From Clostridia bacterium (lineage in GTDB: Bacteria; Bacillota; Clostridia; Oscillospirales; CAG-272), in NCBI GenBank assembly GCA_017937135.1, contig JAGBEE010000020.1:1-64000 (forward strand): DNA of 64,000 nucleotides. Direction: 5' to 3'. The notes beneath the pieces were generated by a model. That model searched no databases. It was given only the letters and a program-made list of their open reading frames with translations, and was not told where the DNA came from. Positions within the stretch are counted from its first letter, which is position 1, and each line of letters begins with the position of its first letter. This document shows positions 35,511-44,562 of the stretch, piece after piece. The position numbers and the translations under genes are program-made.

Positions 35511-35553
35511 AATACGCAAAAAAAGTAAAAAGTACTTTTTTTGCGTATTTTAT
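35511..35553 (+). terminator. Intrinsic terminator of hflX-yigZ
   Basis: AATACGCAAAAAAAGTA pairs with TACTTTTTTTGCGTATT, a long A/T-rich stem followed by TTATAT. It separates the unit from dgt. Confidence 0.85.
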
Positions 35554-35577
35554 ATATGTACAAAGGGGGGAATTAAT

Positions 35578-36585
35578 ATGACAGTTAGCGAAATGTTTTG
35601 CGAAAGAGAGAAAGCCTTTCTTTCGGAATACGCTTTTCGTACCTCTGATACAAGAGGAAGAGAAAAGCCAGGACCAATTTGTCCTAATCGTACTGAATTT
35701 CAACGCGACAGGGACAGAATTATTCATTCAAAGGCCTTCCGTAGATTAATGCACAAGACACAGGTGTTTATTTTCCCTCAGGATGAGCATTTCAGAACAA
35801 GAATGACTCATACCTTAGAGGTGACACAAATTGCAAGAATTATTTGTCGTGCTCTTCGTTTAAATGAGGATTTGTGTGAGGCTGCTGCCCTTGGACACGA
35901 TTTAGGGCACACTCCATTTGGACATTCAGGCGAGCACGCAATGCAAATGTTTTACTCAAAGGATTTTGCACATTATAAGCAAAGCATACGTGTTGTTGAA
36001 AAGCTCGAAAACAACGGAGAAGGACTTAACCTTACGTGGGAGGTTAAGGATGCAATTTTAAATCACACAGGTGATAGCGAGGCATCAACCTTGGAGGGCA
36101 AGATAATAAAGCTTGCCGACAGAATTGCATACATAAATCACGATATTGATGATGCTATTCGTGGTGGAATTCTATCTATAGACGATATTCCTAAAGAGCT
36201 TTTAAAAACTCTTGGTAGAGGACATGGTGAAAGAATAAACAATATGGTATCAGCAGTTATAAGTGAAAGCATGGACAAGCCATATATTAAAATGGAAAAG
36301 GAAAAGCTGGAAGCAACCTTGGAGCTTCGTAAATTTCTATTCCAAAATGTATATCATAATAAAACAGCAAAGGCTGAGGAGGATAAAGCCATCGAAATGC
36401 TTAGAATTTTGTATGAGTATTTTGTAAAGAACCCAAATGAAATGCCGGGAATTTACTTTGAAAATACAAAAAACGAGCCTGTTGAAAGATGTGTTTGCGA
36501 CTATATAGCAAGCATGACTGACAGATATGCAATTGATATGTTTAGAGAGCTTTATGTTCCCGGAATGTGGAAAAGAACGATATGA
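35578..36585 (+). CDS. dgt: Deoxyguanosinetriphosphate triphosphohydrolase-like protein
   Basis: HD-domain enzyme that releases triphosphate from dNTPs and trims the nucleotide pool. The 335-residue protein has NRTEFQRDRDRIIHSKAFRRL, the metal ligands H78 (MTHTLEV), H107-D108 (LGHDLGH) and a later aspartate in KLADRIAYINHD. It is the short form of the family. GGGGGG precedes the ATG. It overlaps dnaG by 4 bases, giving the dgt-dnaG-rpoD operon common in Clostridia. Confidence 0.95.
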   Translation: MTVSEMFCEREKAFLSEYAFRTSDTRGREKPGPICPNRTEFQRDRDRIIHSKAFRRLMHKTQVFIFPQDEHFRTRMTHTLEVTQIARIICRALRLNEDLCEAAALGHDLGHTPFGHSGEHAMQMFYSKDFAHYKQSIRVVEKLENNGEGLNLTWEVKDAILNHTGDSEASTLEGKIIKLADRIAYINHDIDDAIRGGILSIDDIPKELLKTLGRGHGERINNMVSAVISESMDKPYIKMEKEKLEATLELRKFLFQNVYHNKTAKAEEDKAIEMLRILYEYFVKNPNEMPGIYFENTKNEPVERCVCDYIASMTDRYAIDMFRELYVPGMWKRTI

Positions 36586-38327
36586 ATATTTCACCAGAGA
36601 TTATTGAAGATATAAAATTTCGTAATAATATCGAAAATGTTGTATCGTCGTATATTACACTTAAGCGAGCAGGCTCAAATTTTAATGGCTCGTGTCCGTT
36701 TCATAGTGAAAAAACACCGTCATTTACAGTTTTCCCCGCAACACAGTCATTTTATTGCTTTGGCTGTGGAGCAGGAGGCGACGCAATTACATTTGTAATG
36801 CGTATGGAAAACCTTGACTATATTTCAGCTATAAGGCTACTTGCATCAAGAAGTGGAATAAATATACCTGAAAATATTTCTTCAAACGGAAAAAAAGAGG
36901 TAGGCAGACAACGTATTTTAGATATGAATAAGGAAGCTGCACGCTTCTTTAGAGATGCCTTGTTTGATGAAAAGGTTGGAAAAATCGCAAGAGACTATTT
37001 AATCGAAAAAAGACAGCTATCTCCATCAGTAATTAAGCATTTTGGCTTAGGCTATGCGCCAAACAATTTTGGCGCACTTCACGACCATTTGAAAAAGGCA
37101 GGCTATACAGACGAGGAAATGGTTGTTGGCTTCCTGTGTGGCAAGGGCAAAAACAATTCTGTTTATGATTATTTTAGAAACAGAGTAATGTTTCCAATAA
37201 TTGATGTATCTGGAAATATAGTTGCCTTTGGTGGCAGGGTAATGGACAATTCCGAGCCGAAATATCTTAACACGTCGGATACTCCGGCATTCAAAAAAAG
37301 CAAAAATCTCTTTGCTCTCAATTATGCAAAAAACCACTGTGAAAATACAATGATTTTGTGCGAGGGCTATATGGACGTTATTGCACTACATTCTGCAGGC
37401 TTTGAAAATGCAGTGGCAACTCTTGGAACTGCAATTACCTCAGAGCAAGCAAGAATCTTTTCAAGATATACTAAAAAGGTAGTTATCTCTTACGATAGCG
37501 ACCAAGCAGGGCAAAGAGCCGCTGACAAGGCATTTAGACTTTTGCAAGAGGTTGGAGTAGATGTAAAGATACTCAAAACCGAGGGTGCAAAGGACCCTGA
37601 CGAGTTTATTAAGAAATTTGGCAAGGAAAAGTTTAGCGCACTTATAGATAATTCAAAAACAAGATTTGAATTTGAAACAGACAAAATTCTTGCAAAATAT
37701 AATATCAATGATATGAATGAAAAAATAAAAGCATCAAACGAGTTATGTGCAGTAATTGCCACATATCCGTCAGAAATCGAAAGAGAGCTTTATATTCGAA
37801 AAATGTCAAAGATATTTGAATTGCCAACACAAAGCATACAAAGAGATATTTCGGCTATCATAAAAAGAAAAAACAAATCTCAAAAAGCAAGCTTAATGAA
37901 CGATGTATATCGTACAAGAAGTGGTATTGGTGATAGAATCAATCCCGAAAGTGCTTCAAATCTTGGGGCAAATAAGAAAGAGGAAGCAATAATAGGGCTA
38001 ATGCTCTTAAAGGATGAGCATATGAAGCTTGGACTTGAGAAATTAAGCACGAATGATTTTGTTACAAGCTTTTGTAAAAGAGTATTTGAATCAATATCCA
38101 ATATCTATAAGGAATGTGGAAAATTTGATATTGGATATATTCAAGGTGACTTTACAGTTGACGAAACAGCAAGGATTACAAAAATGCTAACAGAAAGAGA
38201 GAGCTTAAGCATCAACGATACTAAAACGCTCGAAGAGCTTATATCTTCACTTAAAGAAGAAAAAAACAAGGATGACGAGGATTCCTTTGATAGCATTTTA
38301 AAAGCAATAGAAAAGAAGAAAAAATAA
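36582..38327 (+). CDS. dnaG: DNA primase
   Basis: Makes RNA primers at replication forks. The 581-residue protein has the CHC2 zinc finger (C38, H41, C59, C62), the GLGYAPNNFG region, the TOPRIM core (LCEGYMDVIAL, then SYDSDQAGQRAADKA and KDPDEFI) and a C-terminal helicase-binding domain. The ATG at 36582 overlaps the dgt stop (ATGA). Placement before rpoD is the classical macromolecular-synthesis arrangement. Confidence 0.97.
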   Translation: MNISPEIIEDIKFRNNIENVVSSYITLKRAGSNFNGSCPFHSEKTPSFTVFPATQSFYCFGCGAGGDAITFVMRMENLDYISAIRLLASRSGINIPENISSNGKKEVGRQRILDMNKEAARFFRDALFDEKVGKIARDYLIEKRQLSPSVIKHFGLGYAPNNFGALHDHLKKAGYTDEEMVVGFLCGKGKNNSVYDYFRNRVMFPIIDVSGNIVAFGGRVMDNSEPKYLNTSDTPAFKKSKNLFALNYAKNHCENTMILCEGYMDVIALHSAGFENAVATLGTAITSEQARIFSRYTKKVVISYDSDQAGQRAADKAFRLLQEVGVDVKILKTEGAKDPDEFIKKFGKEKFSALIDNSKTRFEFETDKILAKYNINDMNEKIKASNELCAVIATYPSEIERELYIRKMSKIFELPTQSIQRDISAIIKRKNKSQKASLMNDVYRTRSGIGDRINPESASNLGANKKEEAIIGLMLLKDEHMKLGLEKLSTNDFVTSFCKRVFESISNIYKECGKFDIGYIQGDFTVDETARITKMLTERESLSINDTKTLEELISSLKEEKNKDDEDSFDSILKAIEKKKK

Positions 38328-38341
38328 TTAAGGGGTAAAAT

Positions 38342-39424
38342 ATGAGCGCAGAAAAGAATTTTGACATCAACGATCTTATTGAAAAGGGTAAAGCTGAGGG
38401 AAGCATTTCAAGCGAGGATTTACTTGACGCTATTGGCTTTGCTGATATGGAGCAAATCGATAAGATCTATGAAACACTTGAAAGCAACGGTATTGAGATA
38501 GTAGAAGGACTCAGCATTGACAAGTATGCAGACCTTGAGAGTGAGGTCGAGCAAATGATGAGCCCTGAGGAAATCGAGAAAATGCAGGAAAGCTTTGCAG
38601 TAGATGACCCTGTCAGAATGTATCTTAAGGAAATCGGTAAGGTTCCACTTTTGGATACACAAAAGGAGCAGGAGCTTGCTGAGAAAATGATGCAGGGTGA
38701 CGAAAAGGCTAAAAACGAGATAGTTGAAGCTAACCTTCGTCTTGTTGTAAGTATTGCTAAAAAGCACGTTGGAAAGGGAATGGCATTCCTTGATTTGATT
38801 CAAGAGGGCAACTTGGGTCTTATGAAGGCTGTTGACAAGTTTGACCACGCAAAGGGCTTCAAATTCTCAACATACGCAACATGGTGGATTAGGCAATCAA
38901 TTACAAGAGCAATTGCTGACCAAGCAAGAACCGTTCGTATTCCGGTTCATATGGTTGAAACTATTCATAAGGTATCAAGAGTCTCAAGACAATTGTTACA
39001 GGAATATGGTAGAGAGCCATCACCAGAAGAAATTGCAGCAGTTATCGGTATGACACCTGAAAAGGTAAGAGATACAATGAAGTACGCTTTAGAGCCTGTT
39101 TCATTGGAAACTCCTATCGGTGAGGAGGAGGATAGCCATTTAGGCGACTTTATTCCTGACGAGGACTCTCCAGCACCATCCGATGCTGCATCATACACAC
39201 TTTTAAAAGAACAGCTAAACGAGGTTCTTCACACCTTGACACCAAGAGAGGAGCAGGTATTAAAGCTACGCTTCGGCTTGATGGACGGTAGAACAAGAAC
39301 TCTTGAAGAGGTTGGAAAGGAATTTGATATTACAAGGGAAAGAATTCGTCAAATAGAGGCTAAGGCATTACGTAAGCTACGTCATCCAAGTCGCTCAAAA
39401 CGCCTACGCGACTACCTTGATTGA
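38342..39424 (+). CDS. rpoD: RNA polymerase primary sigma factor SigA/RpoD
   Basis: Housekeeping sigma factor. The 360-residue protein has region 1.2 ([17 protein letters not shown]), region 2 ([54 protein letters not shown]), region 3 and region 4 ([39 protein letters not shown]). Region 1.1 is reduced, as usual in Firmicutes. It is 14 bases after dnaG, with a GGGG ribosome site. Confidence 0.98.
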   Translation: MSAEKNFDINDLIEKGKAEGSISSEDLLDAIGFADMEQIDKIYETLESNGIEIVEGLSIDKYADLESEVEQMMSPEEIEKMQESFAVDDPVRMYLKEIGKVPLLDTQKEQELAEKMMQGDEKAKNEIVEANLRLVVSIAKKHVGKGMAFLDLIQEGNLGLMKAVDKFDHAKGFKFSTYATWWIRQSITRAIADQARTVRIPVHMVETIHKVSRVSRQLLQEYGREPSPEEIAAVIGMTPEKVRDTMKYALEPVSLETPIGEEEDSHLGDFIPDEDSPAPSDAASYTLLKEQLNEVLHTLTPREEQVLKLRFGLMDGRTRTLEEVGKEFDITRERIRQIEAKALRKLRHPSRSKRLRDYLD

Positions 39425-39455
39425 TTTAATTTTTTGTAAATTATACACAAATACC

Positions 39456-39484
39456 TTGACAAAAACTATTAGTTATTATAAAAT
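39456..39484 (+). promoter_or_regulatory. SigmaA promoter of the solute-binding-like lipoprotein gene
   Basis: A perfect TTGACA (39456-39461) and TAAAAT (39479-39484) with a 17-base spacer, 37 bases before the start codon. Confidence 0.65.
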
Positions 39485-39521
39485 ATAACTTGTACAGTAT
39501 ATACGGAGGGATTGTTTACCG

Positions 39522-41429
39522 ATGAAAAAGAGACTATTATGCATTTTCGTTGTAATGTTAATGGTTTTGCCAATGATTTTTACATCCTGTAGCGAATTGA
39601 CGGAGGAAGAAATCATACAAAACATACTTGGTGGCGAGGATGCAGTTACCGCGCTTACGCTTTCTGTTTGGGTACCTACAGAATCTGAAACCGACTCATT
39701 TACTAAGGCTGATAAGGATGATGACAATGGGCTTACAGATTTTCAAGAAAGACTTTTAGCGGTTGAAGACGCAATAAATGCGATTCTTATAAAACGACAA
39801 TTTTCTACAAAAATTAAGCTTATAGCTGTTAAGGACAGCGAATATGAGGCAAAAATTGCACAACGCTTTGAGAGCATGGGCGATACACGTGGTAACGCTA
39901 AGGCACAAGGTGATAAATATGTAAACACAGTTGAAAAGTATTATCCAAACCCAGCGGATAAAACTACTTACAATTATGAAATTAAATACCCAACTGTGCT
40001 TGATAATCAGCTTGATATTTTCTTGGTAAGAGGTATTGATGACCTTATTCACCACGTTGAAAATAACAACCTTCAAGATCTCGATAAGTATGTTTCTGCA
40101 AGTGGCTCTACATATTCAAATATAAATAAGCTTATAAGAGCCAATATTCTTTCACAAATGAAGTTTAATGGCAAGACTTATGCAATACCAAACAACCACC
40201 TTTTTGCAGATAGCTATCAATATATGCTCATTGATAAAGCTGTATTCGACTCACAAGACGATTACAAGATTGATGACATAAAAGACGTTTTCTCATGTGC
40301 TGAATACTTAAACGCAGTTGGCAATGCTGGTGAAAGTGGAATAGTTCCATTGGTTGCAACGCTTTCTGATGCACCTGGAATTGTATGGCTTGATAAGGAA
40401 ATGAATATGGGTACATCACTTTCAAGTGAAGCCCTTTCTAACATTTACGATAATGAAGAGTATAACAAATTTGTTTCCTTGTACAAGGATCTTTCCGACA
40501 AGGGATATGCAAAGGCAGAATTACAAGATGGTGAAAAATCAGCTGTAAAATTCTTCTATGGAACAAGCGATGAGGCAAAGGCTTTAGAGGATAAATATTA
40601 TATTGTTAAATCAACTGCACCCATAGCAAACGCTGAGGATGTATTTGCTTCAATGTTCGGTATAAGCAAATATTCTATCAATCCTGACAGAGCAATGAAG
40701 GTTCTTTATTTGTTATACTTTGATTCAGAGGTTAGAACTCTTCTTCAATATGGAATTGAAGGCGTTGACTATACAACCGAGCTTGATGATAACAGAGTAG
40801 AAAGACTCAAAATAAAGGATACTGCTTATAAGATGAATATCCTTTATACAGGAAACGAGTTTTACACATATCCTGGTGACGGCTATGCTATCGATGAATG
40901 GGACGATGTGAAGGCGACAAACTTGGATATGGTAGTTAATCCATTCGTAAGATATGAATACTACTTGAATTCTTCAAAGGTAACCTCAGCTAACAAGACA
41001 CTTATAAAAGAATATAAGGAAGCACTTGCAACAGTTATGGCTGAAACAAGCACAAGCGTAGAGGGTATGTCAAGCGAAGAATATAAAGCTTTCTTAGAGG
41101 TTTATAAGACAGATATTGATTCTATTGTATCTAAGGTAAGCAATTTAGAAAAGAATATTAAAAACTTGGTTACTAAAATAGCTGAGCTCGAAACACAAAT
41201 CAGCGAGGAAACAGATGCTGACAAAAAAGCAAATCTTGTAAAAACATTAGAATCTAAAAAGGCTGATTTACAAAAGCAAGAGGAAGCTTTGAGCGCTGAA
41301 AATGCTAAAATTGATGAGCTTAAGAATAAATCAATTGTTGGATTTAATTTAAATCAAGCAGAGAATTATAAAAAGCTATTAAAGATTTATAGCGACGTAT
41401 ATGAGCTTTGTGCCAATGGAGAAAAATAA
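39522..41429 (+). CDS. Extracellular solute-binding-like lipoprotein with C-terminal coiled coil
   Basis: The 635-residue protein has a lipoprotein signal (lipobox MIFTSC, lipidated Cys at about 23). Its body resembles carbohydrate ABC-transporter binding proteins: LDIFLVRGIDDLI, FNGKTYAIPNNHLFADSYQYMLIDKAVFD. An unusual strongly charged coiled coil (about 539-603, LEKNIKNLVTKIAELETQI ... KQEEALSAENAKI) sits just before the end. No permease or ATPase gene adjoins, so it may work with a distant transporter or serve as a surface binding protein. It has its own promoter and terminator. Confidence 0.72.
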   Translation: MKKRLLCIFVVMLMVLPMIFTSCSELTEEEIIQNILGGEDAVTALTLSVWVPTESETDSFTKADKDDDNGLTDFQERLLAVEDAINAILIKRQFSTKIKLIAVKDSEYEAKIAQRFESMGDTRGNAKAQGDKYVNTVEKYYPNPADKTTYNYEIKYPTVLDNQLDIFLVRGIDDLIHHVENNNLQDLDKYVSASGSTYSNINKLIRANILSQMKFNGKTYAIPNNHLFADSYQYMLIDKAVFDSQDDYKIDDIKDVFSCAEYLNAVGNAGESGIVPLVATLSDAPGIVWLDKEMNMGTSLSSEALSNIYDNEEYNKFVSLYKDLSDKGYAKAELQDGEKSAVKFFYGTSDEAKALEDKYYIVKSTAPIANAEDVFASMFGISKYSINPDRAMKVLYLLYFDSEVRTLLQYGIEGVDYTTELDDNRVERLKIKDTAYKMNILYTGNEFYTYPGDGYAIDEWDDVKATNLDMVVNPFVRYEYYLNSSKVTSANKTLIKEYKEALATVMAETSTSVEGMSSEEYKAFLEVYKTDIDSIVSKVSNLEKNIKNLVTKIAELETQISEETDADKKANLVKTLESKKADLQKQEEALSAENAKIDELKNKSIVGFNLNQAENYKKLLKIYSDVYELCANGEK

Positions 41430-41434
41430 AATTA

Positions 41435-41458
41435 GGGCGAAATTTTCGCCCTTTTTTA
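41435..41458 (+). terminator. Intrinsic terminator of the lipoprotein gene
   Basis: GGGCGAAA / TTTTCGCCC hairpin followed by TTTTTTATTT. Confidence 0.9.
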
Positions 41459-41516
41459 TTTGTCAAGTAATCAAAAAATAATAACATAAATATAATAAAA
41501 TGAAAGGAGTGTTATT

Positions 41517-41813
41517 ATGAACGAAAGCTTGACAGATATAACAGAAAAGCAGGTAGTGAATTTATGTGACGGTAAGATTCTTGGATATGTTATTGATTTT
41601 AAAATTGATATATGCACAGGCAGGCTTACAGCAATAATAATTCCGGGCGAGGGTGGAATTTTTGGCTTCAAAAAATGTACGGATATAATAATTCCATGGG
41701 AAAAAATATGTAAAATCGGTACGGACACAATAATAGTAGATATTGGTGTTATAGATAAGGATGAGTGCTGCGATAACGAAAAGAGAAAAAAGAAAAAGGG
41801 CTTTTTCTCTTGA
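41517..41813 (+). CDS. YlmC/YmxH-family sporulation-associated PRC-barrel protein
   Basis: A 98-residue protein with a single PRC-barrel-like fold: VVNLCDGKILGYVIDFKIDICTGRLTAIIIPG, then the FGFKKCTDIIIPWEKICKIGTDTIIVDI pattern shared by YlmC and YmxH. These small proteins are conserved in endospore formers; the mechanism is unknown. The C-terminus is lysine-rich. AAAGGAG precedes the ATG. Confidence 0.88.
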   Translation: MNESLTDITEKQVVNLCDGKILGYVIDFKIDICTGRLTAIIIPGEGGIFGFKKCTDIIIPWEKICKIGTDTIIVDIGVIDKDECCDNEKRKKKKGFFS

Positions 41814-41849
41814 TAAATGTAAATTTTTTGTGAACAAAAAAAATTATAG

Positions 41850-41878
41850 TTGCAATAATAAATATTGCGTGATATAAT
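41850..41878 (+). promoter_or_regulatory. SigmaA promoter of rpsB-tsf
   Basis: TTGCAA (41850-41855) and TATAAT (41873-41878) with a 17-base spacer. The transcript would carry a leader of about 120 bases. Confidence 0.8.
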
Positions 41879-41884
41879 CACATG

Positions 41885-41990
41885 CGTACGCTTGAGAGGC
41901 GTATAAAAAATAAAAACACACACATTCGCTTCGATGTATTGCTGGTGCCGTGAAAACGGTTGCAATATCAGCGCTTGTGGTGGGAAAACC
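41885..41990 (+). promoter_or_regulatory. Structured mRNA leader of rpsB
   Basis: Three stems are visible: TACGC (41887-41891) with GCGTA (41899-41903); a small ACA-TCG / CGATGT hairpin near 41921-41937; and a larger one with TATTGC (41937-41942) and GCAATA (41962-41967) enclosing CCGT-GAAA-ACGG (41948-41959), a GNRA-type tetraloop. It ends before the AAAGGAGG site. Feedback control by S2 is the likely purpose, but no match to a known family was computed. Confidence 0.5.
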
Positions 41991-42006
41991 AAAGGAGGAC
42001 ATTAAA

Positions 42007-42744
42007 ATGTCAGTAATCTCAATTAAGCAATTGCTTGAAGCAGGTGTTCACTTCGGACACCACACAAGAAGATGGAACCCAAAGATGGCAGAGTACATCT
42101 TCACTGAAAGAAACGGTATTTACATTATCGACCTTCAGAAAACAGCAAAGAAGTTTGAAGAGGCATATATGTTCGCTCGCGAACTCTCTGCAAACGGCGG
42201 TAACATTCTTTTCGTAGGTACAAAGAAGCAGGCTACAGATGCTATCCGTGAGGAAGCAGTACGTTGTGGTATGTACTATGTTAACGTTCGTTGGCTCGGT
42301 GGTATGCTCACAAACTTCCAAACAATTAAGAAGAGCATCGCTCGTCTTGCTCAACTCCGTAAGATGCAAGAGGACGGAACATTCGATCTTCTTCCTAAGA
42401 AGGAAGTAGCTGGTCTTACAAAGGAAATGGACAACCTCGAGAAGAATCTCGGTGGTATTAAGGATATGGAAAGACTTCCTGATGCTATTTTCATTGTTGA
42501 CACAAAGAAAGAGCACAATGCAGTTCTCGAAGCAAAGAGACTTGGTATACCTGTAATCGCAGTTGTAGATACTAACTGTGATCCTGATGATGCAGATTAC
42601 ATCATTCCTGGTAACGATGACGCTATTAGAGCAATTAAGCTCATTTCTGCAACTATTGCTGACGCAGTAATTGAAGGAAAGCAAGGCGAAACTCCTGTTG
42701 AGGCAGAAGAAGCAGCTGTTGAAACAGTAGAAGACGCTGAATAA
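42007..42744 (+). CDS. rpsB: 30S ribosomal protein S2
   Basis: The 245-residue protein has the S2 signatures [28 protein letters not shown] near the N-terminus and [37 protein letters not shown]. The acidic tail is short. The ATG at 42007 follows AAAGGAGG; an upstream in-frame GTG lies in the leader. Paired with tsf, as in nearly all bacteria. Confidence 0.98.
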   Translation: MSVISIKQLLEAGVHFGHHTRRWNPKMAEYIFTERNGIYIIDLQKTAKKFEEAYMFARELSANGGNILFVGTKKQATDAIREEAVRCGMYYVNVRWLGGMLTNFQTIKKSIARLAQLRKMQEDGTFDLLPKKEVAGLTKEMDNLEKNLGGIKDMERLPDAIFIVDTKKEHNAVLEAKRLGIPVIAVVDTNCDPDDADYIIPGNDDAIRAIKLISATIADAVIEGKQGETPVEAEEAAVETVEDAE

Positions 42745-42765
42745 TTATAATCGGAGGAAGAAAAA

Positions 42766-43698
42766 ATGGCAGCTATCACAGCAAAAATGGTCGCAGACCT
42801 TAGAACAAAGACAGGTTGCGGCATGATGGAATGTAAAAAGGCACTCACTGAAGCAAATGGCGATTTTGACGAAGCAATCAAGGTTCTTCGTGAAAAGGGA
42901 CTTTCTGTTGCTGCAAAAAAGGCTGACAGAATCGCTGCTGAGGGTGTAGTTGATATTCTCGTAAACGATGAAGGAACAAGCGCAGCAATGATCGAGGTTA
43001 ACGCAGAGACAGACTTCGTTGCTAAGAACGCTACATTCCTTGAATTTGTACAAAATATTCTTAAAACAATTCTTAAGACAAGACCTGCAACTGTTGAAGA
43101 GCTTCTTACAAAGCAATATCTTGACACAGATATGACTGTTGAGGCTAAGCTTAAGGATATGATTTTCACTATCGGTGAAAATATGAACATCCGTAGATTT
43201 GTAATTGTTGACGGTCTTGTTAGCACATACATTCACGGTAAAGGCACAACAGGTGTTATCATCAACTTTGAGGCTGATGACAACGCAAAGAATAACGAGG
43301 GCTTTGCTCAATTTGCAAAGAACATCGCACTTCAAGTTGCTGCTGTTCCTGTTCTTTACCTTAACAAGGAATCAGTTCCAGAAAAGGATATAGAGGAAGA
43401 AAAGGCTATTATATTGGCTCAGCTTAATAACGATCCTAAGAACGCAAGCAAGCCTGCTCAAATTCTTGAAAAGATGGTTGTTGGTAAGCTTGGTAAGTTC
43501 TATGAAAAGAACTGCTTGCTTGAGCAAGCATATGTAAAGGACGACAAAATGTCTGTTGGCGCATATGTAAATGCAACAGCTAAGGAATTTGGCGGTTCTA
43601 TCAAGGTTGCTGGCTACTGTGTATTCGAAAAGGGCGAGGGTCTCCAAAAGAGAGAGGACGACTTCGCAGCTGAAATCGAAAAGATGGTTAAAGGCTAA
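42766..43698 (+). CDS. tsf: Translation elongation factor Ts
   Basis: Nucleotide exchange factor for EF-Tu. The 310-residue protein begins with the UBA-like domain (VADLRTKTGCGMMECKKALTEANGDFDEAIKVLREKG) and has the EF-Tu-contacting NAETDFVAKNATF, followed by two core subdomains. GGAGG precedes the ATG, 21 bases after rpsB. Confidence 0.98.
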   Translation: MAAITAKMVADLRTKTGCGMMECKKALTEANGDFDEAIKVLREKGLSVAAKKADRIAAEGVVDILVNDEGTSAAMIEVNAETDFVAKNATFLEFVQNILKTILKTRPATVEELLTKQYLDTDMTVEAKLKDMIFTIGENMNIRRFVIVDGLVSTYIHGKGTTGVIINFEADDNAKNNEGFAQFAKNIALQVAAVPVLYLNKESVPEKDIEEEKAIILAQLNNDPKNASKPAQILEKMVVGKLGKFYEKNCLLEQAYVKDDKMSVGAYVNATAKEFGGSIKVAGYCVFEKGEGLQKREDDFAAEIEKMVKG

Positions 43699-43710
43699 TA
43701 ATTAAAGATT

Positions 43711-43742
43711 AAACCCAATCTCAAACGAGGTTGGGTTTTTTA
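43711..43742 (+). terminator. Intrinsic terminator of rpsB-tsf
   Basis: AAACCCAA-CTC / GAG-TTGGGTTT hairpin followed by TTTAATTG. Confidence 0.9.
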
Positions 43743-43774
43743 ATTGTCAATTTCAACAAAATGACTAAATAGTA

Positions 43775-43803
43775 TTGCAAGTAATACTAAAATAAGGTAA
43801 AAT
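43775..43803 (+). promoter_or_regulatory. Predicted promoter of the accessory gene trio
   Basis: TTGCAA (43775-43780) and TAAAAT (43798-43803) with a 17-base spacer. An inverted repeat AGTATT-N6-AATACT (43771-43788) covers the -35 and could be an operator. Confidence 0.5.
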
Positions 43804-43883
43804 AAATTTATAAAGTCAGAGTAATCAAAGACGCGCCACCGTTGCCTGTCTGTATTGAATGTTCAAATAGTGGAGGTATATAA

Positions 43884-44546
43884 ATGAAAATTAATTCTAT
43901 AGAAATAATAACAAGTGGTTTTGTAGAGTGTAAATCCTGCTTTTATTCTGTTCATGATACTATTACTATACCAACTCAATTTAAGTTCAATACGGGCGCA
44001 CATTTATTAACAGGAGAAATAGATTCTGGCATTTTTGCTATTAGCTACTTAATATCTATGAAATCTCAAGTGAAAAAATATGCTATAATTTTAGACCCAG
44101 TTGAAGTAAAAATCAATGGGAAAGAAAGCACGTTAGAAGAGCTTGAAAAATATGCATGCTATATTGATAAATCGAATAAGAATTTTTCAAAAAAGAAGAC
44201 AATAAGAGAGCAAATAGAAGAAAATATTAAGGAAAGAAATTTAAATATGACTGCTGAACAAATAAGAGATATGTTCTTTATTACAGACTTTCGCTTTGAA
44301 AACCCTATTACAGCAGTTGGAAACGAGCGTCTGCAAGCAATGGCGGCAATTGGATTTTCGCAAGGTAAACAAATATTTTGCTTCCCTTGGTTAAGTCATA
44401 GCCGTTTTGAGGGCTATGCTATTCGTATGGAAAAGCTTTTTGAAATATTTAAAAAAATTGGAGCAATCGCAATTGTACCAAAAGGTTATGATATGATGAA
44501 GGCGGTGTACGGTAAAACATCTTTCTTTAGCGAAAATTTATCTTAA
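43884..44546 (+). CDS. Uncharacterised protein with degenerate ABC-ATPase-like features
   Basis: A 220-residue soluble protein I cannot assign. Two segments recall ABC ATPases in corrupted form. LLTGEIDSGIFAISYLIS (41-58) sits where a Walker A would be but lacks GKS/T. GNERLQAMAAIGFSQGKQIFCFPWLS (146-171) echoes a signature helix followed by a Walker B strand without the acidic residues. A nucleotide-independent binding fold is plausible. GGAGG precedes the ATG. It is first of three genes in an accessory segment ending in an RHS-like scrap, so an immunity or anti-toxin role is possible but inferred. Confidence 0.6.
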   Translation: MKINSIEIITSGFVECKSCFYSVHDTITIPTQFKFNTGAHLLTGEIDSGIFAISYLISMKSQVKKYAIILDPVEVKINGKESTLEELEKYACYIDKSNKNFSKKKTIREQIEENIKERNLNMTAEQIRDMFFITDFRFENPITAVGNERLQAMAAIGFSQGKQIFCFPWLSHSRFEGYAIRMEKLFEIFKKIGAIAIVPKGYDMMKAVYGKTSFFSENLS

Positions 44547-44562
44547 CTAAGGAGAAGTAAAC

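Noticed and set aside
42019..43335. Long open frames on the minus strand opposite rpsB and tsf (up to about 220 codons)
   Set aside because: They mirror highly expressed genes with biased codons, are rich in Cys, Leu and Ser, have no ribosome sites and resemble no protein; frame shadows.
43810..43870. Short GC-richer patch upstream of the accessory trio as a second toxin remnant or RNA gene
   Set aside because: No frame gave a recognisable repeat motif and no tRNA-like or stable hairpin structure was seen, so nothing could be claimed.
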